Source: Streptomyces kurssanovii (GTDB taxonomy: Bacteria > Actinomycetota > Actinomycetes > Streptomycetales > Streptomycetaceae). Taken from it: a stretch of DNA of 64,000 nt. The notes beneath the pieces were generated by a model. It was not told the DNA's origin. It ran no database searches and worked only from the letters and a program-made list of their open reading frames with translations. Shown here piece after piece: positions 18,108 through 26,619 of the stretch (positions within the stretch are counted from its first letter, which is position 1; each line of letters begins with the position of its first letter). A program made the translations under genes and the position numbers. The DNA lies in NCBI RefSeq assembly GCF_014649695.1, contig NZ_BMTN01000003.1, positions 186,001-250,000 of the forward strand. The letters run 5' to 3'.

Positions 18108-19526
18108 TCAGGCGCGGCCCGTCGCCGTCTCGCGGTGGTGGAGGAACGTGGAGACCGACGGCGTGCGGCGGTGCGGCAGGAGGACCTCCGCCGTGTCCGC
18201 CAGCATCGCGTGGATGCGGGACGACCGGACCTCGCCCAGCAGCTCGAGCACCTGCTCGCCGGCCGCGGCGGCTTCCTCCGGCTCGCCCGCCCGGGCCAGG
18301 TCCGCCGCCAGTTCGGCGCGGTACAGCGCGAGGTTGCGGGTGAAGCGGTGGTCCTGGAGGGCCGCCGCGCGACGGGCGTGGCGGGCCGCGCGTGCCCATT
18401 CGCCGAGGGCCGACCAGCACTGGGCCTGCAGCGCCTCCAGTTCGGGTTCCGCGAAGAAGGACATCCACTCGGGGTCGGCGTCCGAGGAGCCCCGCCCGAA
18501 GTGCGCGTGCGCCTTTGCCAGCGACTGCTCGCAGCCGGCGCGGTCGCCGAGGCCCGCCCAGCCACCCGCCTCCCGCAGCGCGAGCAGCGCCAGCAGCCGT
18601 GGGGAGGCGACGAGCCGCGCCGCCTGCTGGCCCGCCTGTGCGGTGCGTACGGCCTCGCGGTGCCGGCCCGCGTCCCTCGCGAGGAACGACGTGTTGCAGA
18701 ACGCGTGCGCCTCGAGCGCCGGGTCGCCCGCCACGCGCGCGGTCGCCAGGGCCTCCGCGTAGTGCGAGCGCGCGTCCTCGAGACGGCCGGAATCGTGGGC
18801 GAGCCAGCCCACCGAGATGGCGAGTTCGCCGGCCCCGGTGTGCAGCCGCTGCGCCGTCGACCTGCGGGCCGGCGTGCCGGCGTCGAGCAGCGCGTACGCG
18901 GCCCTCAGCGGCTGCGCGGCACGGCGGTACAGACCGTCGGCGCCGTGCCGGTCGTCGAGCAGCCGGATGCGGCGTACGGCCTCCTCGACGGCGCCGACCT
19001 CGGCCTCGCCGACTCTCCGCGGGTCGGGCAAGGATCCGGGGCCGAGCCCCAGGGAGGCGGCCGCCACCGTGGCGGAGCCGCTCGTCATGAATGCGCGACG
19101 CAGCACGTCGCTCTCCTCGTCGCTGTCGCTTTCGCTGCTGCCGAGGGGGAGCCGGCAGCAGGGGTGGTGGTGCGGAAGGTCCGGGTCCGCGGCCCGGTCC
19201 GGCGGCGGTGACGCGGGCGCGGCCCGGTTTCCCGCGCCGCGCCCGCGCACCTGTTCCCGGGCGGTGAAGCCCAGGTCCGTCAGCGCCAGGCCGGGGAACA
19301 TGTGCAGGAACACCCGCTCGTACGCGTAGTTCGGGCAGCGGATCTCCCCGGACTCGACCCGGCCGATGTAGCGCGCGTCGCAGGAGACCTGCTCGCCGAT
19401 CTCGCGGGCCGCCCGTCGTACGGCCGTCGCGAACTCGCCCGGCGAGCGGTGTCCGCGGAGCCCGCGGAAAGCCAGGTTGGGTACGGGGGCAGGAACCGCC
19501 CGTGATGCCTTTGACGATGACGCCAT
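18108..19526 (-). CDS. XRE-type transcriptional regulator with TPR-like C-terminal region
   Basis: 472 residues. The N-terminus (about 15-85) reads as a helix-turn-helix: SPGEFATAVRRAAREIGEQV then DARYIGRVESGEIRCPNYAY. A Ser/Asp-rich linker follows (SSESDSDEESDVLRRAF), and from about 190 onward alanine-rich helical repeats resemble tetratricopeptide repeats (YAEALATARVAGDPALEAHA). This architecture is common in Streptomyces regulators that sense a peptide or partner. ATG 19526 has GAGAGG upstream; the open frame continues further 5' without an RBS. It is divergent from a small gene at 19767, which is likely its partner or target. Confidence 0.85.
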   Translation of the reverse strand: MASSSKASRAVPAPVPNLAFRGLRGHRSPGEFATAVRRAAREIGEQVSCDARYIGRVESGEIRCPNYAYERVFLHMFPGLALTDLGFTAREQVRGRGAGNRAAPASPPPDRAADPDLPHHHPCCRLPLGSSESDSDEESDVLRRAFMTSGSATVAAASLGLGPGSLPDPRRVGEAEVGAVEEAVRRIRLLDDRHGADGLYRRAAQPLRAAYALLDAGTPARRSTAQRLHTGAGELAISVGWLAHDSGRLEDARSHYAEALATARVAGDPALEAHAFCNTSFLARDAGRHREAVRTAQAGQQAARLVASPRLLALLALREAGGWAGLGDRAGCEQSLAKAHAHFGRGSSDADPEWMSFFAEPELEALQAQCWSALGEWARAARHARRAAALQDHRFTRNLALYRAELAADLARAGEPEEAAAAGEQVLELLGEVRSSRIHAMLADTAEVLLPHRRTPSVSTFLHHRETATGRA

Positions 19527-19766
19527 GGCCGAGGCCTCTCTTGGTGCGGCCGTGTTCCGGCGGGGCAAGAACGTACCTGCTGTGACAAGGCCTTCACACA
19601 GGGTTTGACAACAAAAGGGACATCTCGCCGGTGTTCTGCCATGAACTGCCATCCTTTGCGGCGGCGTGCCGCCGTAGCCCTTGACGCGTACGGGCGTTGA
19701 ACCGTACGGAGGCGCGTTACGTGTCTCCACTCGAGCGAGGAGGGGATCCCCTTGTTGGAGGTCGGC

Positions 19767-20216
19767 ATGGAGACCAGCGCGACGCCGTCGACCACGGCGG
19801 GACACCGGCCCACCCCGGACGGCAGTGCACCGCCCCTCTGCGACGTGGCGGTGCCCGGGGGGCCGGCGGCGCCGTGTGATCTGGTGACCGTTCCCGCCCG
19901 GCAGGGCCTCGAGGCGGTGGACATCCTTCGCCGCGCCGCCGCGCCCGCGGTCGGGCCGGTGCTCCACGACGGGGCCTGCGACACCCTCGGCTTCCTCGTC
20001 CCGCCGGGCACGGCCGACGCCTGGGACATGCCGGGCAGCGCGTGTACGCAGACCTCGGGCCGGGGCCTGCGTATCCCGGCGGGATCACCGGTCACCGGGT
20101 CCGGCTGGCTGCTGCCGCCCGGTGACGACGCGGACACCGTCACGGACCCGGTGGTCCTGCGCGAGGCGCTGGGGGAGGCGGCGCGTCTGATCGAGGCGGC
20201 GGACAACTGCCGCTGA
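19767..20216 (+). CDS. Conserved actinobacterial protein of unknown function, divergent from XRE-TPR regulator
   Basis: 149 residues from ATG 19767, with GGAGG at 19757-19761. No signal peptide or membrane helix. The core (LVTVPARQGLEAVDILRRA, then DTLGFLVPPGTADAWDMPG and GRGLRIPAGSPVTGSGWLLPP) resembles short proteins encoded next to XRE regulators in many Streptomyces, but I know no function for them. The 240-bp gap to the regulator holds both promoters. A role as partner or effector of the regulator is inference from position. Confidence 0.75.
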   Translation: METSATPSTTAGHRPTPDGSAPPLCDVAVPGGPAAPCDLVTVPARQGLEAVDILRRAAAPAVGPVLHDGACDTLGFLVPPGTADAWDMPGSACTQTSGRGLRIPAGSPVTGSGWLLPPGDDADTVTDPVVLREALGEAARLIEAADNCR

Positions 20217-20271
20217 GGCCCGCCCGGCTCCCGGCGGCGAAGGCCCGGACGCGGGTCCTCCGCGGCCGGGC

Positions 20272-20286
20272 GATAATGGACGCGTG
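20272..20286 (+). promoter_or_regulatory. -10 box placing transcription start at the GTG (leaderless mRNA)
   Basis: GATAAT at 20272-20277 is separated by only 6 nt from GTG 20284, and there is no Shine-Dalgarno. Transcription starting 6-7 nt after the -10 would begin at the start codon. Confidence 0.6.
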
Positions 20287-21147
20287 GCGAAGAGCAAGCG
20301 GCGTGGGGGCGGTGGACCGGAGTCCGTCGTCGCTGCCGTGGACGGCGGACTCGCGGAGCTGATACCCGATCGGGAACGCCCGCGCGGCTGGACGCTGCTC
20401 ATCGACGGTGCGCCGCAGTCGCACGTGGATCTCGACGACCCGGCGTATCTGTCCTTCGAGTACCAGCGCCGGCTGGGCCACGCGGTGGACCTCGCAGCAC
20501 CTCCCGGGCGTCCCCTTCAGGTCGTGCACCTCGGTGGCGGCGCGTTCACCCTCGCCCGGTACGTCGCCGCCACGCGCCCCCGGTCCACCCAGCAGATCGT
20601 CGAACTGGACGCGGCCCTCGTCCAACTCGTCCGCGCACATCTCCCGTTGGATTCCGGCGCGCGGATACGGGTCAGGTCGACCGACGCACGGGCAGGTCTG
20701 GCGAAGGTGCCCGACGGCTGGGCGGACGTGGTGATCGCGGACGTGTTCAGCGGGGCACGCACCCCCGCGCATCTGACCAGCACGGAGTTCCTCGCAGAGG
20801 TCCGCAGGGTGACGAGGCCGGGCGGCAGCTACGTCGCCAACATCGCCGACGGGCCGCCGCTCGCGCATCTGCGGGCCCAGATCGCCACCGCCTCGGCCGT
20901 CTTCCCCGAGCTCGCGCTCGCCGCGGACCCGACGGTGCTGCGCGGGCGTCGCTTCGGCAACGCCGTGCTGCTCGCCTCCGACAGGGAACTGCCGGTCGCC
21001 GAGTTCACCCGCCGGGTCGCGAGCGACCCGTTCGCCGGGCGGGTCGAACACGGGCGGGCACTCGCCGACTTCACCGGTGGGGCGGCGCCCGTGACGGACG
21101 CGAGCGCCAAGCCGTCGCCGGTGCCGCCGCCCGCCGTGTTCCGCTGA
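20284..21147 (+). CDS. Spermidine-synthase-like Rossmann methyltransferase-fold protein
   Basis: 287 residues with the SAM/decarboxy-SAM binding layout of spermidine synthases: VVHLGGGAFTLARYVAA (glycine-rich motif I), QIVELDAALVQLVR (acidic end of strand 2) and DVVIADVFSGARTPAHLTS, then VRRVTRPGGSYVANIADG. The polyamine-binding residues are not clearly conserved, so aminopropyl transfer is not assured; many actinobacterial members have unknown substrates. The GTG start appears leaderless. The 35-residue tail is Pro/Ala-rich. It converges on a membrane protein gene. Confidence 0.85.
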   Translation: MAKSKRRGGGGPESVVAAVDGGLAELIPDRERPRGWTLLIDGAPQSHVDLDDPAYLSFEYQRRLGHAVDLAAPPGRPLQVVHLGGGAFTLARYVAATRPRSTQQIVELDAALVQLVRAHLPLDSGARIRVRSTDARAGLAKVPDGWADVVIADVFSGARTPAHLTSTEFLAEVRRVTRPGGSYVANIADGPPLAHLRAQIATASAVFPELALAADPTVLRGRRFGNAVLLASDRELPVAEFTRRVASDPFAGRVEHGRALADFTGGAAPVTDASAKPSPVPPPAVFR

Positions 21148-21169
21148 CCTCCTGAGATGACGGGGGCGC

Positions 21170-21703
21170 TCAGCGCTCGTCGAACTGCACCATCGGAGGA
21201 TGGCCGTTCCAGGTGCAGAACACCGACACCTCGTGACCGTCCTGCGTGAACGTGACGCGGATCCATGTGGGCTGCGTCCACACCTGCATCTGCCAGCCCG
21301 CCGCCGGAGTCGCCGAGACGAGCTCGGCCGCGCTGTCACCGATGTCGAAGACGACCCTGCCGCCCTTGACGTTGTAGCCCTTCACGTTTCCGGCATCCGA
21401 AGGGGGTGGCGGTGAAGGAGAGTTCGGTGGTGGGTCCTTCTTCGTGGGTGAGGCGGGAGGCGGCGTCGTCGGCGGGCGCCTGCTCGGCGAGGGGGACGGG
21501 CTCGGCGGCCGCGCAGTCGACGACGTCCGCGGCTCCGCCGCCTGTGTCGTAGCGTTCTGCGCGGTGATGGGAAGAGCGCGCGGCCGGTCGTAGGCGGTTC
21601 CGGCCATGACCGTGTGGACGCCCCACCACGACAGCGTCACCGCCGCTCCGGTGGACAGCGACCACGCCATGGCATGTACGAGTCCTCGATGCATCCGGGC
21701 CAT
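21170..21703 (-). CDS. Single-pass membrane protein with proline-rich linker
   Basis: 177 residues: a short cytoplasmic start, one hydrophobic helix (MAWSLSTGAAVTLSWWGV), a Ser/Pro/Thr-rich extracytoplasmic linker (about 60-104) and a compact C-terminal domain of about 70 residues (VKGGRVVFDIGDSAAELV, WQMQVWTQPTWIRVTF, EVSVFCTWNGHPPMVQF). It is divergent from the OmpR-type regulator at 21773 with a 69-bp gap, so it may be a target of that system. Function unknown. Confidence 0.8.
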   Translation of the reverse strand: MARMHRGLVHAMAWSLSTGAAVTLSWWGVHTVMAGTAYDRPRALPITAQNATTQAAEPRTSSTARPPSPSPSPSRRPPTTPPPASPTKKDPPPNSPSPPPPSDAGNVKGYNVKGGRVVFDIGDSAAELVSATPAAGWQMQVWTQPTWIRVTFTQDGHEVSVFCTWNGHPPMVQFDER

Positions 21704-21772
21704 AGTGCACCACCCGTCCCCGGGTTGTCCCGAACGGGACCGGCGTACGCCGGATGGCGTACGGTGCCGCCC

Positions 21773-22471
21773 ATGGCAAGTGTGCTCGTGGTCGAGGACG
21801 ACCAGTTCGTGCGCTCCGCCCTCATCAGGCACTTGACCGAGGCCTCCCACACGGTACGGAGCGTCGGCACGGCCCTGGAGGCGCTGCGCGAGGTGGCCCA
21901 TTTCCGGTTCGACGTCGTCATTCTCGACCTCGGACTGCCCGATCTGGACGGCGCGGAGGCGCTGAAGATGCTCCGCGGCATCACCGACGTACCCGTGATC
22001 ATCGCGACCGCGAGGGACGACGAGGCCGAGATCGTACGGCTGCTCAACGACGGTGCCGACGACTATCTGACCAAGCCGTTCTCCGTGGAGCACCTGTCGG
22101 CCAGGATGGCGGCCGTGCTGCGCCGGTCCCGGGCCGCGGGCGAGGCGCCGCCCTCGCGGGTGATCCAGGTCGGCGGACTGTCCATCGACCCGCTGCGCCG
22201 CCAGGCCGAACTGGACGGCGACCGCCTCGACCTCACCCGCAGGGAGTTCGACCTGCTGGCCTTCCTCGCCGGCCGGCCTGGGGTCGTCGTCCCGCGCAAG
22301 GAGCTTCTGGCCGAGGTCTGGCAGCAGAGTTACGGCGACGACCAGACCATCGACGTCCATCTGAGCTGGCTGCGCCGCAAACTCGGCGAGACGGCGGCGC
22401 GGCCGCGCTATCTGCACACGCTGCGCGGGGTCGGAGTGAAGCTCGAGCCACCGAACGGACACCGGCCATGA
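21773..22471 (+). CDS. OmpR-family response regulator
   Basis: 232 residues. Receiver domain 1-120 with acidic pair VVEDDQF, phosphoacceptor Asp in VILDLGLPDLDG, ATARDD and lysine in LTKPFSVEHL. The winged-helix DNA-binding domain (135-230) shows LTRREFDLLAFLAGRPG and TIDVHLSWLRRKLGE. ATG 21773 lacks a good RBS; a TACGGT seven bases upstream suggests a leaderless transcript. Its stop overlaps the kinase ATG (ATGA). The signal sensed is unknown. Confidence 0.95.
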   Translation: MASVLVVEDDQFVRSALIRHLTEASHTVRSVGTALEALREVAHFRFDVVILDLGLPDLDGAEALKMLRGITDVPVIIATARDDEAEIVRLLNDGADDYLTKPFSVEHLSARMAAVLRRSRAAGEAPPSRVIQVGGLSIDPLRRQAELDGDRLDLTRREFDLLAFLAGRPGVVVPRKELLAEVWQQSYGDDQTIDVHLSWLRRKLGETAARPRYLHTLRGVGVKLEPPNGHRP

Positions 22472-23862
22472 GATGGGCGCTCGTCAAGGTCTCCCTGGCC
22501 GTCACCGTGATGGTGGTGCTCGCTTTCGCGCTGCCCTTGGGCATCGTCATCAAGGAGATGGCCCGTGACCGTGCCTTCTCCAACGCCGAACGGCAGGCGG
22601 CGACGATCGGGCCCACCCTGACCGTCACCACCGAACGCCGCATGCTGGAGCGGGCCGTCGAGTCGACCCCGGCCGGTGCGGTCGGCCGGATGGCCGTGCA
22701 CATCCCGGCGTCCGGCGAACCGGGCGGTCTGCCGCTGGAGATAGGCAAGCGCCGGGCGGCGAAGAAGGATCTGGCGACCGTCGAACGGATCGGCCGTGCC
22801 TCGATCACCGAGGTGTCCGGCGGCTCCGCGCTGCTGCAGCCGACCGCGATAGGGACCGGTCAGATCGCCGTCGTCGAGATCTTCGTGCCCGAGGGCGAGG
22901 TCTCCAACGGTGTGGACACCGCCTGGCTCGTCCTCGCCGGCGTCGGCATCGCGCTGATCGTCGGCTCCGTCGCGGTCGCCGACCGGCTCGGCGTACGGAT
23001 GGTGCAGCCGGCGCAGCGGCTCGCGGGCGCCGCCCACGATCTGGGCGAGGGCCGGCTCGGGGCCAGGGTCCCGGAGGAGGGACCGCCGGAACTGCGTTCC
23101 GCTGCCGTCGCGTTCAACTCCATGGCCGACCAGGTCGTCCAGCTCCTGGCCAACGAGCGCGAGCTGGCCGCCGATCTCTCGCACCGGCTGCGGACCCCGC
23201 TGACCGTGCTCCGGCTGAACGCCGCGTCGCTCGGTGAGAGCGCCGCCGCCGAGCAGACCCGGGCGGCCGTCGCGCAGCTGGAACGCGAGGTCGACACCAT
23301 CATCCGCACCGCCCGCGAGGCCAAACCGCAGACTGCGGCGGTCGGCCCCGGCGCGGGCTGCGACGTCTCGGAAGTGGTCCGCGAACGGATGGGATTCTGG
23401 TCGGCACTCGCCGAGGACGAGGGCCGCAAGGTCCGGCTCGCCGGAGTGGACCGGCCCGTACGCATCCCGGTCGCCCGCCCCGAACTCGCCGCCGCGCTCG
23501 ACGCGCTGCTCGGCAACGTCTTCCGCCACACCCCGGAGGGCACGGCCTTCTCCGTCGACGTGCACAACAGTGACGACGCGGTCATCGTGCTGGTCTCCGA
23601 CGCCGGTCCGGGCATCGCCGACCCGGCGGCCGCCATGGCCCGGGGCAACAGCGGTGCCAGGGACGGCTCGACGGGGCTGGGCCTGGACATCGTGCGCAGG
23701 GTCGCGGAGGCCACGGGCGGCGACGTACGGATCGGCAGGTCCGTCCTCGGCGGCACAGAGGTACGGATCTGGATCGGCCTCGACCCCCGCGAAGCGGCCC
23801 GCAGCCAGCGCCGCCGGCACCGGGGGCGGGTCCAGCGCCGTCGCAAGCCCGCCGTGCGATAG
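22468..23862 (+). CDS. Sensor histidine kinase partner of the OmpR-family regulator
   Basis: 464 residues with two membrane helices (about 7-27 and 150-172) bounding an extracytoplasmic sensor of about 120 residues, a HAMP domain, the H-box LSHRLRTPLTVLRL with the phosphorylated histidine, N-box GNVFRHTPEG, and G-boxes DAGPGIAD and GSTGLGLDIV. The Arg/Lys-rich tail (RSQRRRHRGRVQRRRK) is unusual. It overlaps the regulator by ATGA. Confidence 0.95.
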   Translation: MRWALVKVSLAVTVMVVLAFALPLGIVIKEMARDRAFSNAERQAATIGPTLTVTTERRMLERAVESTPAGAVGRMAVHIPASGEPGGLPLEIGKRRAAKKDLATVERIGRASITEVSGGSALLQPTAIGTGQIAVVEIFVPEGEVSNGVDTAWLVLAGVGIALIVGSVAVADRLGVRMVQPAQRLAGAAHDLGEGRLGARVPEEGPPELRSAAVAFNSMADQVVQLLANERELAADLSHRLRTPLTVLRLNAASLGESAAAEQTRAAVAQLEREVDTIIRTAREAKPQTAAVGPGAGCDVSEVVRERMGFWSALAEDEGRKVRLAGVDRPVRIPVARPELAAALDALLGNVFRHTPEGTAFSVDVHNSDDAVIVLVSDAGPGIADPAAAMARGNSGARDGSTGLGLDIVRRVAEATGGDVRIGRSVLGGTEVRIWIGLDPREAARSQRRRHRGRVQRRRKPAVR

Positions 23863-24025
23863 CTCACCGCCGGCTTCCGCACGGCGCATCATTAATCGCT
23901 TCCGATGCCTCCCTTAAGCGCGCCCTAAGAAGACCTACCGCCGTCACTGATCGGGCATTTGTCCGGTTCGGGGCCGCTAGCGTGCAGCGCACCACCCCCA
24001 CTCCGCACGCAGAGGCAGGCACTCG

Positions 24026-25498
24026 ATGGGCAGCAGTACGCACCGGCGCAGGGCGAGCGTCAGGACCAAGGCGGCCGGCGCGGTCGTCGTGACCGCTGTG
24101 ATCGGCGGCGCGGCGGTCGTCCTCACCGGCACCGCCCAGGCCGCGGCGGTCGGCGCCGCCTACACCAGGACCAGTGCCTGGGACGGCGGTTACACCGGCC
24201 AGTACGTCATCACCAACGAGACCGGCGAGGCCCGGACCGACTGGACCCTCGAGTTCGAGCTCCCCGCCGGGACGAGGATCAGCTCCCTGTGGAACGGCGA
24301 GCACACCGTGGACGGGCAGCAGGTCACGGTGAAGCCCGCGAGCTGGAACAAGAGCCTCGCGCCGGGTGCTTCGGTCACCGTCGGCTTCGTCACCTCCGCG
24401 AGCGGAAAGGCCGCCGACCCGACGGCCTGCCTCATCGACGAGATCAAGTGCTCGATCGACGACGGGGCGACGCCGCAGCCGAGCGGCCGGCCCACGGAGC
24501 AGCCCACGCCCACGCCGACCGCCACCCCGACCCAGAAGCCGACGCCCACCCCCACCGCCACGGCCACCCCGACGCCGACGCCGACGGGGACCCCGAAGCC
24601 GGGCGACGCGGCGCGCTACGCGCCGTACATCGACACCTCGCTGTACCCGGCCTACGACATGCTCGACACGGCGGCGAAGACAGGCGTCACGGAGTTCAAC
24701 CTCGCCTTCATCACCTCCGGCGGCAGCTGCGCCCCGCTGTGGGGCGGTGTCACCGACCTGGCCAACGACAAGGTCGCCGCCCAGATCGGTGACCTGCGGG
24801 CCAAGGGCGGCGACGTCCGGGTCTCCTTCGGCGGCGCGGCCGGCCACGAGCTGGCGCTGAACTGCTCCTCCGCCGACGACCTGGCGAAGGCTTATGGCAA
24901 GGTCATCGACACCTACAAGCTCACCAAGGTCGACTTCGACATCGAGGGCGCGGCGCTGCCCGACACCGCCGCCAACTCGCGGCGTTCGCAGGCCATCGCG
25001 CAGCTCCAGAAGTCGCACCCCGGCCTGAACGTCTCCTTCACGCTGCCCGTCATGCCGGAGGGCCTCACCCAGCCCGGCGTGGACCTGGTCGCCGACGCCA
25101 AGAAGAACGGCGTGCGCGTCGACGCGGTCAACATCATGGCGATGGACTACGGCCCGGCGTACAGCGGCGACATGGGCGAGTACGCGATCCAGGCGGCCAC
25201 CGCCACCCAGGCGCAGATCAAGGGCGTGCTCGGGCTCTCGGACGCGGCCGCGTGGCAGGCCGTCGCGGTCACACCGATGATCGGCGTGAACGACGTGGTG
25301 ACGGAGATCTTCAAGGTCGACGACGCCACGCAGCTGGTGAAGTTCGCCGAGTCGAAGAACCTGGGCTGGCTGTCGATGTGGTCCTCGACCCGCGACAAGC
25401 AGTGCGCGGGTGGGGAGAAGCCGGCGGCGGACGCGACGTGCAGCTCGATCCTGCAGGAGCCGTTGGCCTTCACGAAGGCCTTCTCCGCGTACAAGTAG
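24026..25498 (+). CDS. Secreted chitinase, N-terminal CBM2 and GH18 catalytic domain
   Basis: 490 residues. Signal peptide about 1-40 (AGAVVVTAVIGGAAVVLTG ending TAQAAA). A CBM2 module spans about 43-140 (AYTRTSAWDGGYTGQYV, WTLEFELPAGTRISSLWNG). A Pro/Thr linker covers about 148-195. The GH18 domain (198-490) carries FAFITSGG-like FNLAFITSGG, VSFGGAAG and KVDFDIEGAAL with catalytic E307. The domain order and the DFDIEG form resemble Streptomyces class V chitinases of the ChiC/ChiD-like group with a compact barrel. No dre-like repeat is evident in the 163-bp upstream gap, unlike the chitinase at 5.5 kb. Confidence 0.93.
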   Translation: MGSSTHRRRASVRTKAAGAVVVTAVIGGAAVVLTGTAQAAAVGAAYTRTSAWDGGYTGQYVITNETGEARTDWTLEFELPAGTRISSLWNGEHTVDGQQVTVKPASWNKSLAPGASVTVGFVTSASGKAADPTACLIDEIKCSIDDGATPQPSGRPTEQPTPTPTATPTQKPTPTPTATATPTPTPTGTPKPGDAARYAPYIDTSLYPAYDMLDTAAKTGVTEFNLAFITSGGSCAPLWGGVTDLANDKVAAQIGDLRAKGGDVRVSFGGAAGHELALNCSSADDLAKAYGKVIDTYKLTKVDFDIEGAALPDTAANSRRSQAIAQLQKSHPGLNVSFTLPVMPEGLTQPGVDLVADAKKNGVRVDAVNIMAMDYGPAYSGDMGEYAIQAATATQAQIKGVLGLSDAAAWQAVAVTPMIGVNDVVTEIFKVDDATQLVKFAESKNLGWLSMWSSTRDKQCAGGEKPAADATCSSILQEPLAFTKAFSAYK

Positions 25499-25569
25499 CC
25501 ACCCCGTCCCCCCACGGCGACGCCCCGGGCGCCCCACCCGCCCGGGGCCCCGCCACCCCTCCCACCGGG

Positions 25570-25700
25570 CCATGCCCGGACCCCCGGGCTGATGCCGCGC
25601 AGCGGCATTTCAGCCCGTCCGGCGATTGAGGACACCGCGCGGAGCGCGGTACGGGTCCGGGCGGGGGCCACGCGGCGGAGCCGCACACCGGTACAGCGGG
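25570..25700 (-). repeat. Streptomyces intergenic repeat with CAATCGCCGG box and hairpin, copy 2
   Basis: Inverted relative to copy 1. CGGGCTGATGCCGC (25585-25598) pairs with GCGGCATttCAGCCCG (25602-25617), next to the box complement CCGGCGATTG at 25619-25628, followed by GC-rich sequence with ACCGCGCGGAGCGCGGT. It separates the convergent chitinase and cebG-type genes and probably terminates both. Confidence 0.7.
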
Positions 25701-25752
25701 AAGGGGCGGAGAGGGGAACACGCCCCGCGCGGGGGCCGCCGCCAAGGCTTCG

Positions 25753-26601
25753 TCAGCCCTTGACCGCGCCCTGCATGATGCCGCCCACGATCTGCTTGCC
25801 GAAGACGACGAACGCGATCAGCAACGGCAGCGTCCCCAGCAGCGCCCCCGCCATGATCACCGACTGGTCGGGGATGTAGCCCTGGCCGAGGCCCGCCAGG
25901 GCCACCTGCACCGTCGGGTTGCCGCTCTGCGTCAGCGCGAGGATCGGCCAGAAGAAGTCGTTCCAGGCCATCACGAACGTCAGCATCCCGAGGACGGCCA
26001 TCGCCGGCCGCGCCGCGGGGAAGACGATGTGCCACACCACTCGCAGGCTGCCCGCGCCGTCGACCCTGGCGGCCTCGATCAGCTCTCCGGGCAGTGCCTC
26101 CATCAGGTACTGGCGCATGAAGAACACGCCGAAGGCGCTGACCAGCGTGGGCAGGATGACGGACTGGAGCTGGTCGGTCCAGGACAGTTCGGCGATCAGC
26201 ATGTACAGCGGTACGACGCTGAGCTGCGGCGGCACCATCATCGTGCCGATGACGAGCAGAAGCAGCGCGTTCTTCATCCTGAACCGCAGCTTGGCGAAGG
26301 CGAAACCGGCGAACGTGGCGAAGACCACGGTGCCCGTCGCGACCGACCCGGCGACGACCGTCGTGTTGAGCAGGGCGGTGCCCATGTTCGCGTCGGTCCA
26401 GGCGATCTCCAGATTGCGGAAGAGCCGGCTGCCGAACCAGAACGGCGGGGGAGTCCGGGCGAGTCGGGTGTTGGTGCGGGAGGCGGCGATCGCCGTCCAC
26501 ACCAGTGGGAAGAGGGAGCCGGCGGTGAACACGATCAGCGCGGCGTAGGCGAACTTCCCGCCGTGCAGCTGCCGCCCCGCCCGTCCCTTGCGCCCTGTCA
26601 T
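25753..26601 (-). CDS. cebG: Sugar ABC transporter permease, CebG/MalG type
   Basis: 282-residue inner-membrane permease with about six helices and the EAA loop EAARVDGAGSLRVVWHIVFP that docks the ATPase. It is the last gene of the leftward cebE-cebF-cebG order and begins 18 bp after cebF. No ATPase gene is present, as expected for Streptomyces CUT1 importers, which share MsiK. The Ceb assignment rests on gene order and the CebR box upstream of cebE. The bglC beta-glucosidase that normally ends this operon is absent. Confidence 0.85.
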   Translation of the reverse strand: MTGRKGRAGRQLHGGKFAYAALIVFTAGSLFPLVWTAIAASRTNTRLARTPPPFWFGSRLFRNLEIAWTDANMGTALLNTTVVAGSVATGTVVFATFAGFAFAKLRFRMKNALLLLVIGTMMVPPQLSVVPLYMLIAELSWTDQLQSVILPTLVSAFGVFFMRQYLMEALPGELIEAARVDGAGSLRVVWHIVFPAARPAMAVLGMLTFVMAWNDFFWPILALTQSGNPTVQVALAGLGQGYIPDQSVIMAGALLGTLPLLIAFVVFGKQIVGGIMQGAVKG

Positions 26602-26619
26602 CGTCGTCTCCGCTCCGCT

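Noticed and set aside
19740-19769. TTG 19752 as start of the small gene beside the XRE regulator
   Set aside because: GGAGG at 19757-19761 fits ATG 19767, not the TTG, which lies upstream of it.
24480-24600. Tandem repeat of ACGCC/CCGAC units
   Set aside because: It encodes the Pro/Thr linker of the chitinase, so the repetition is explained by the protein.
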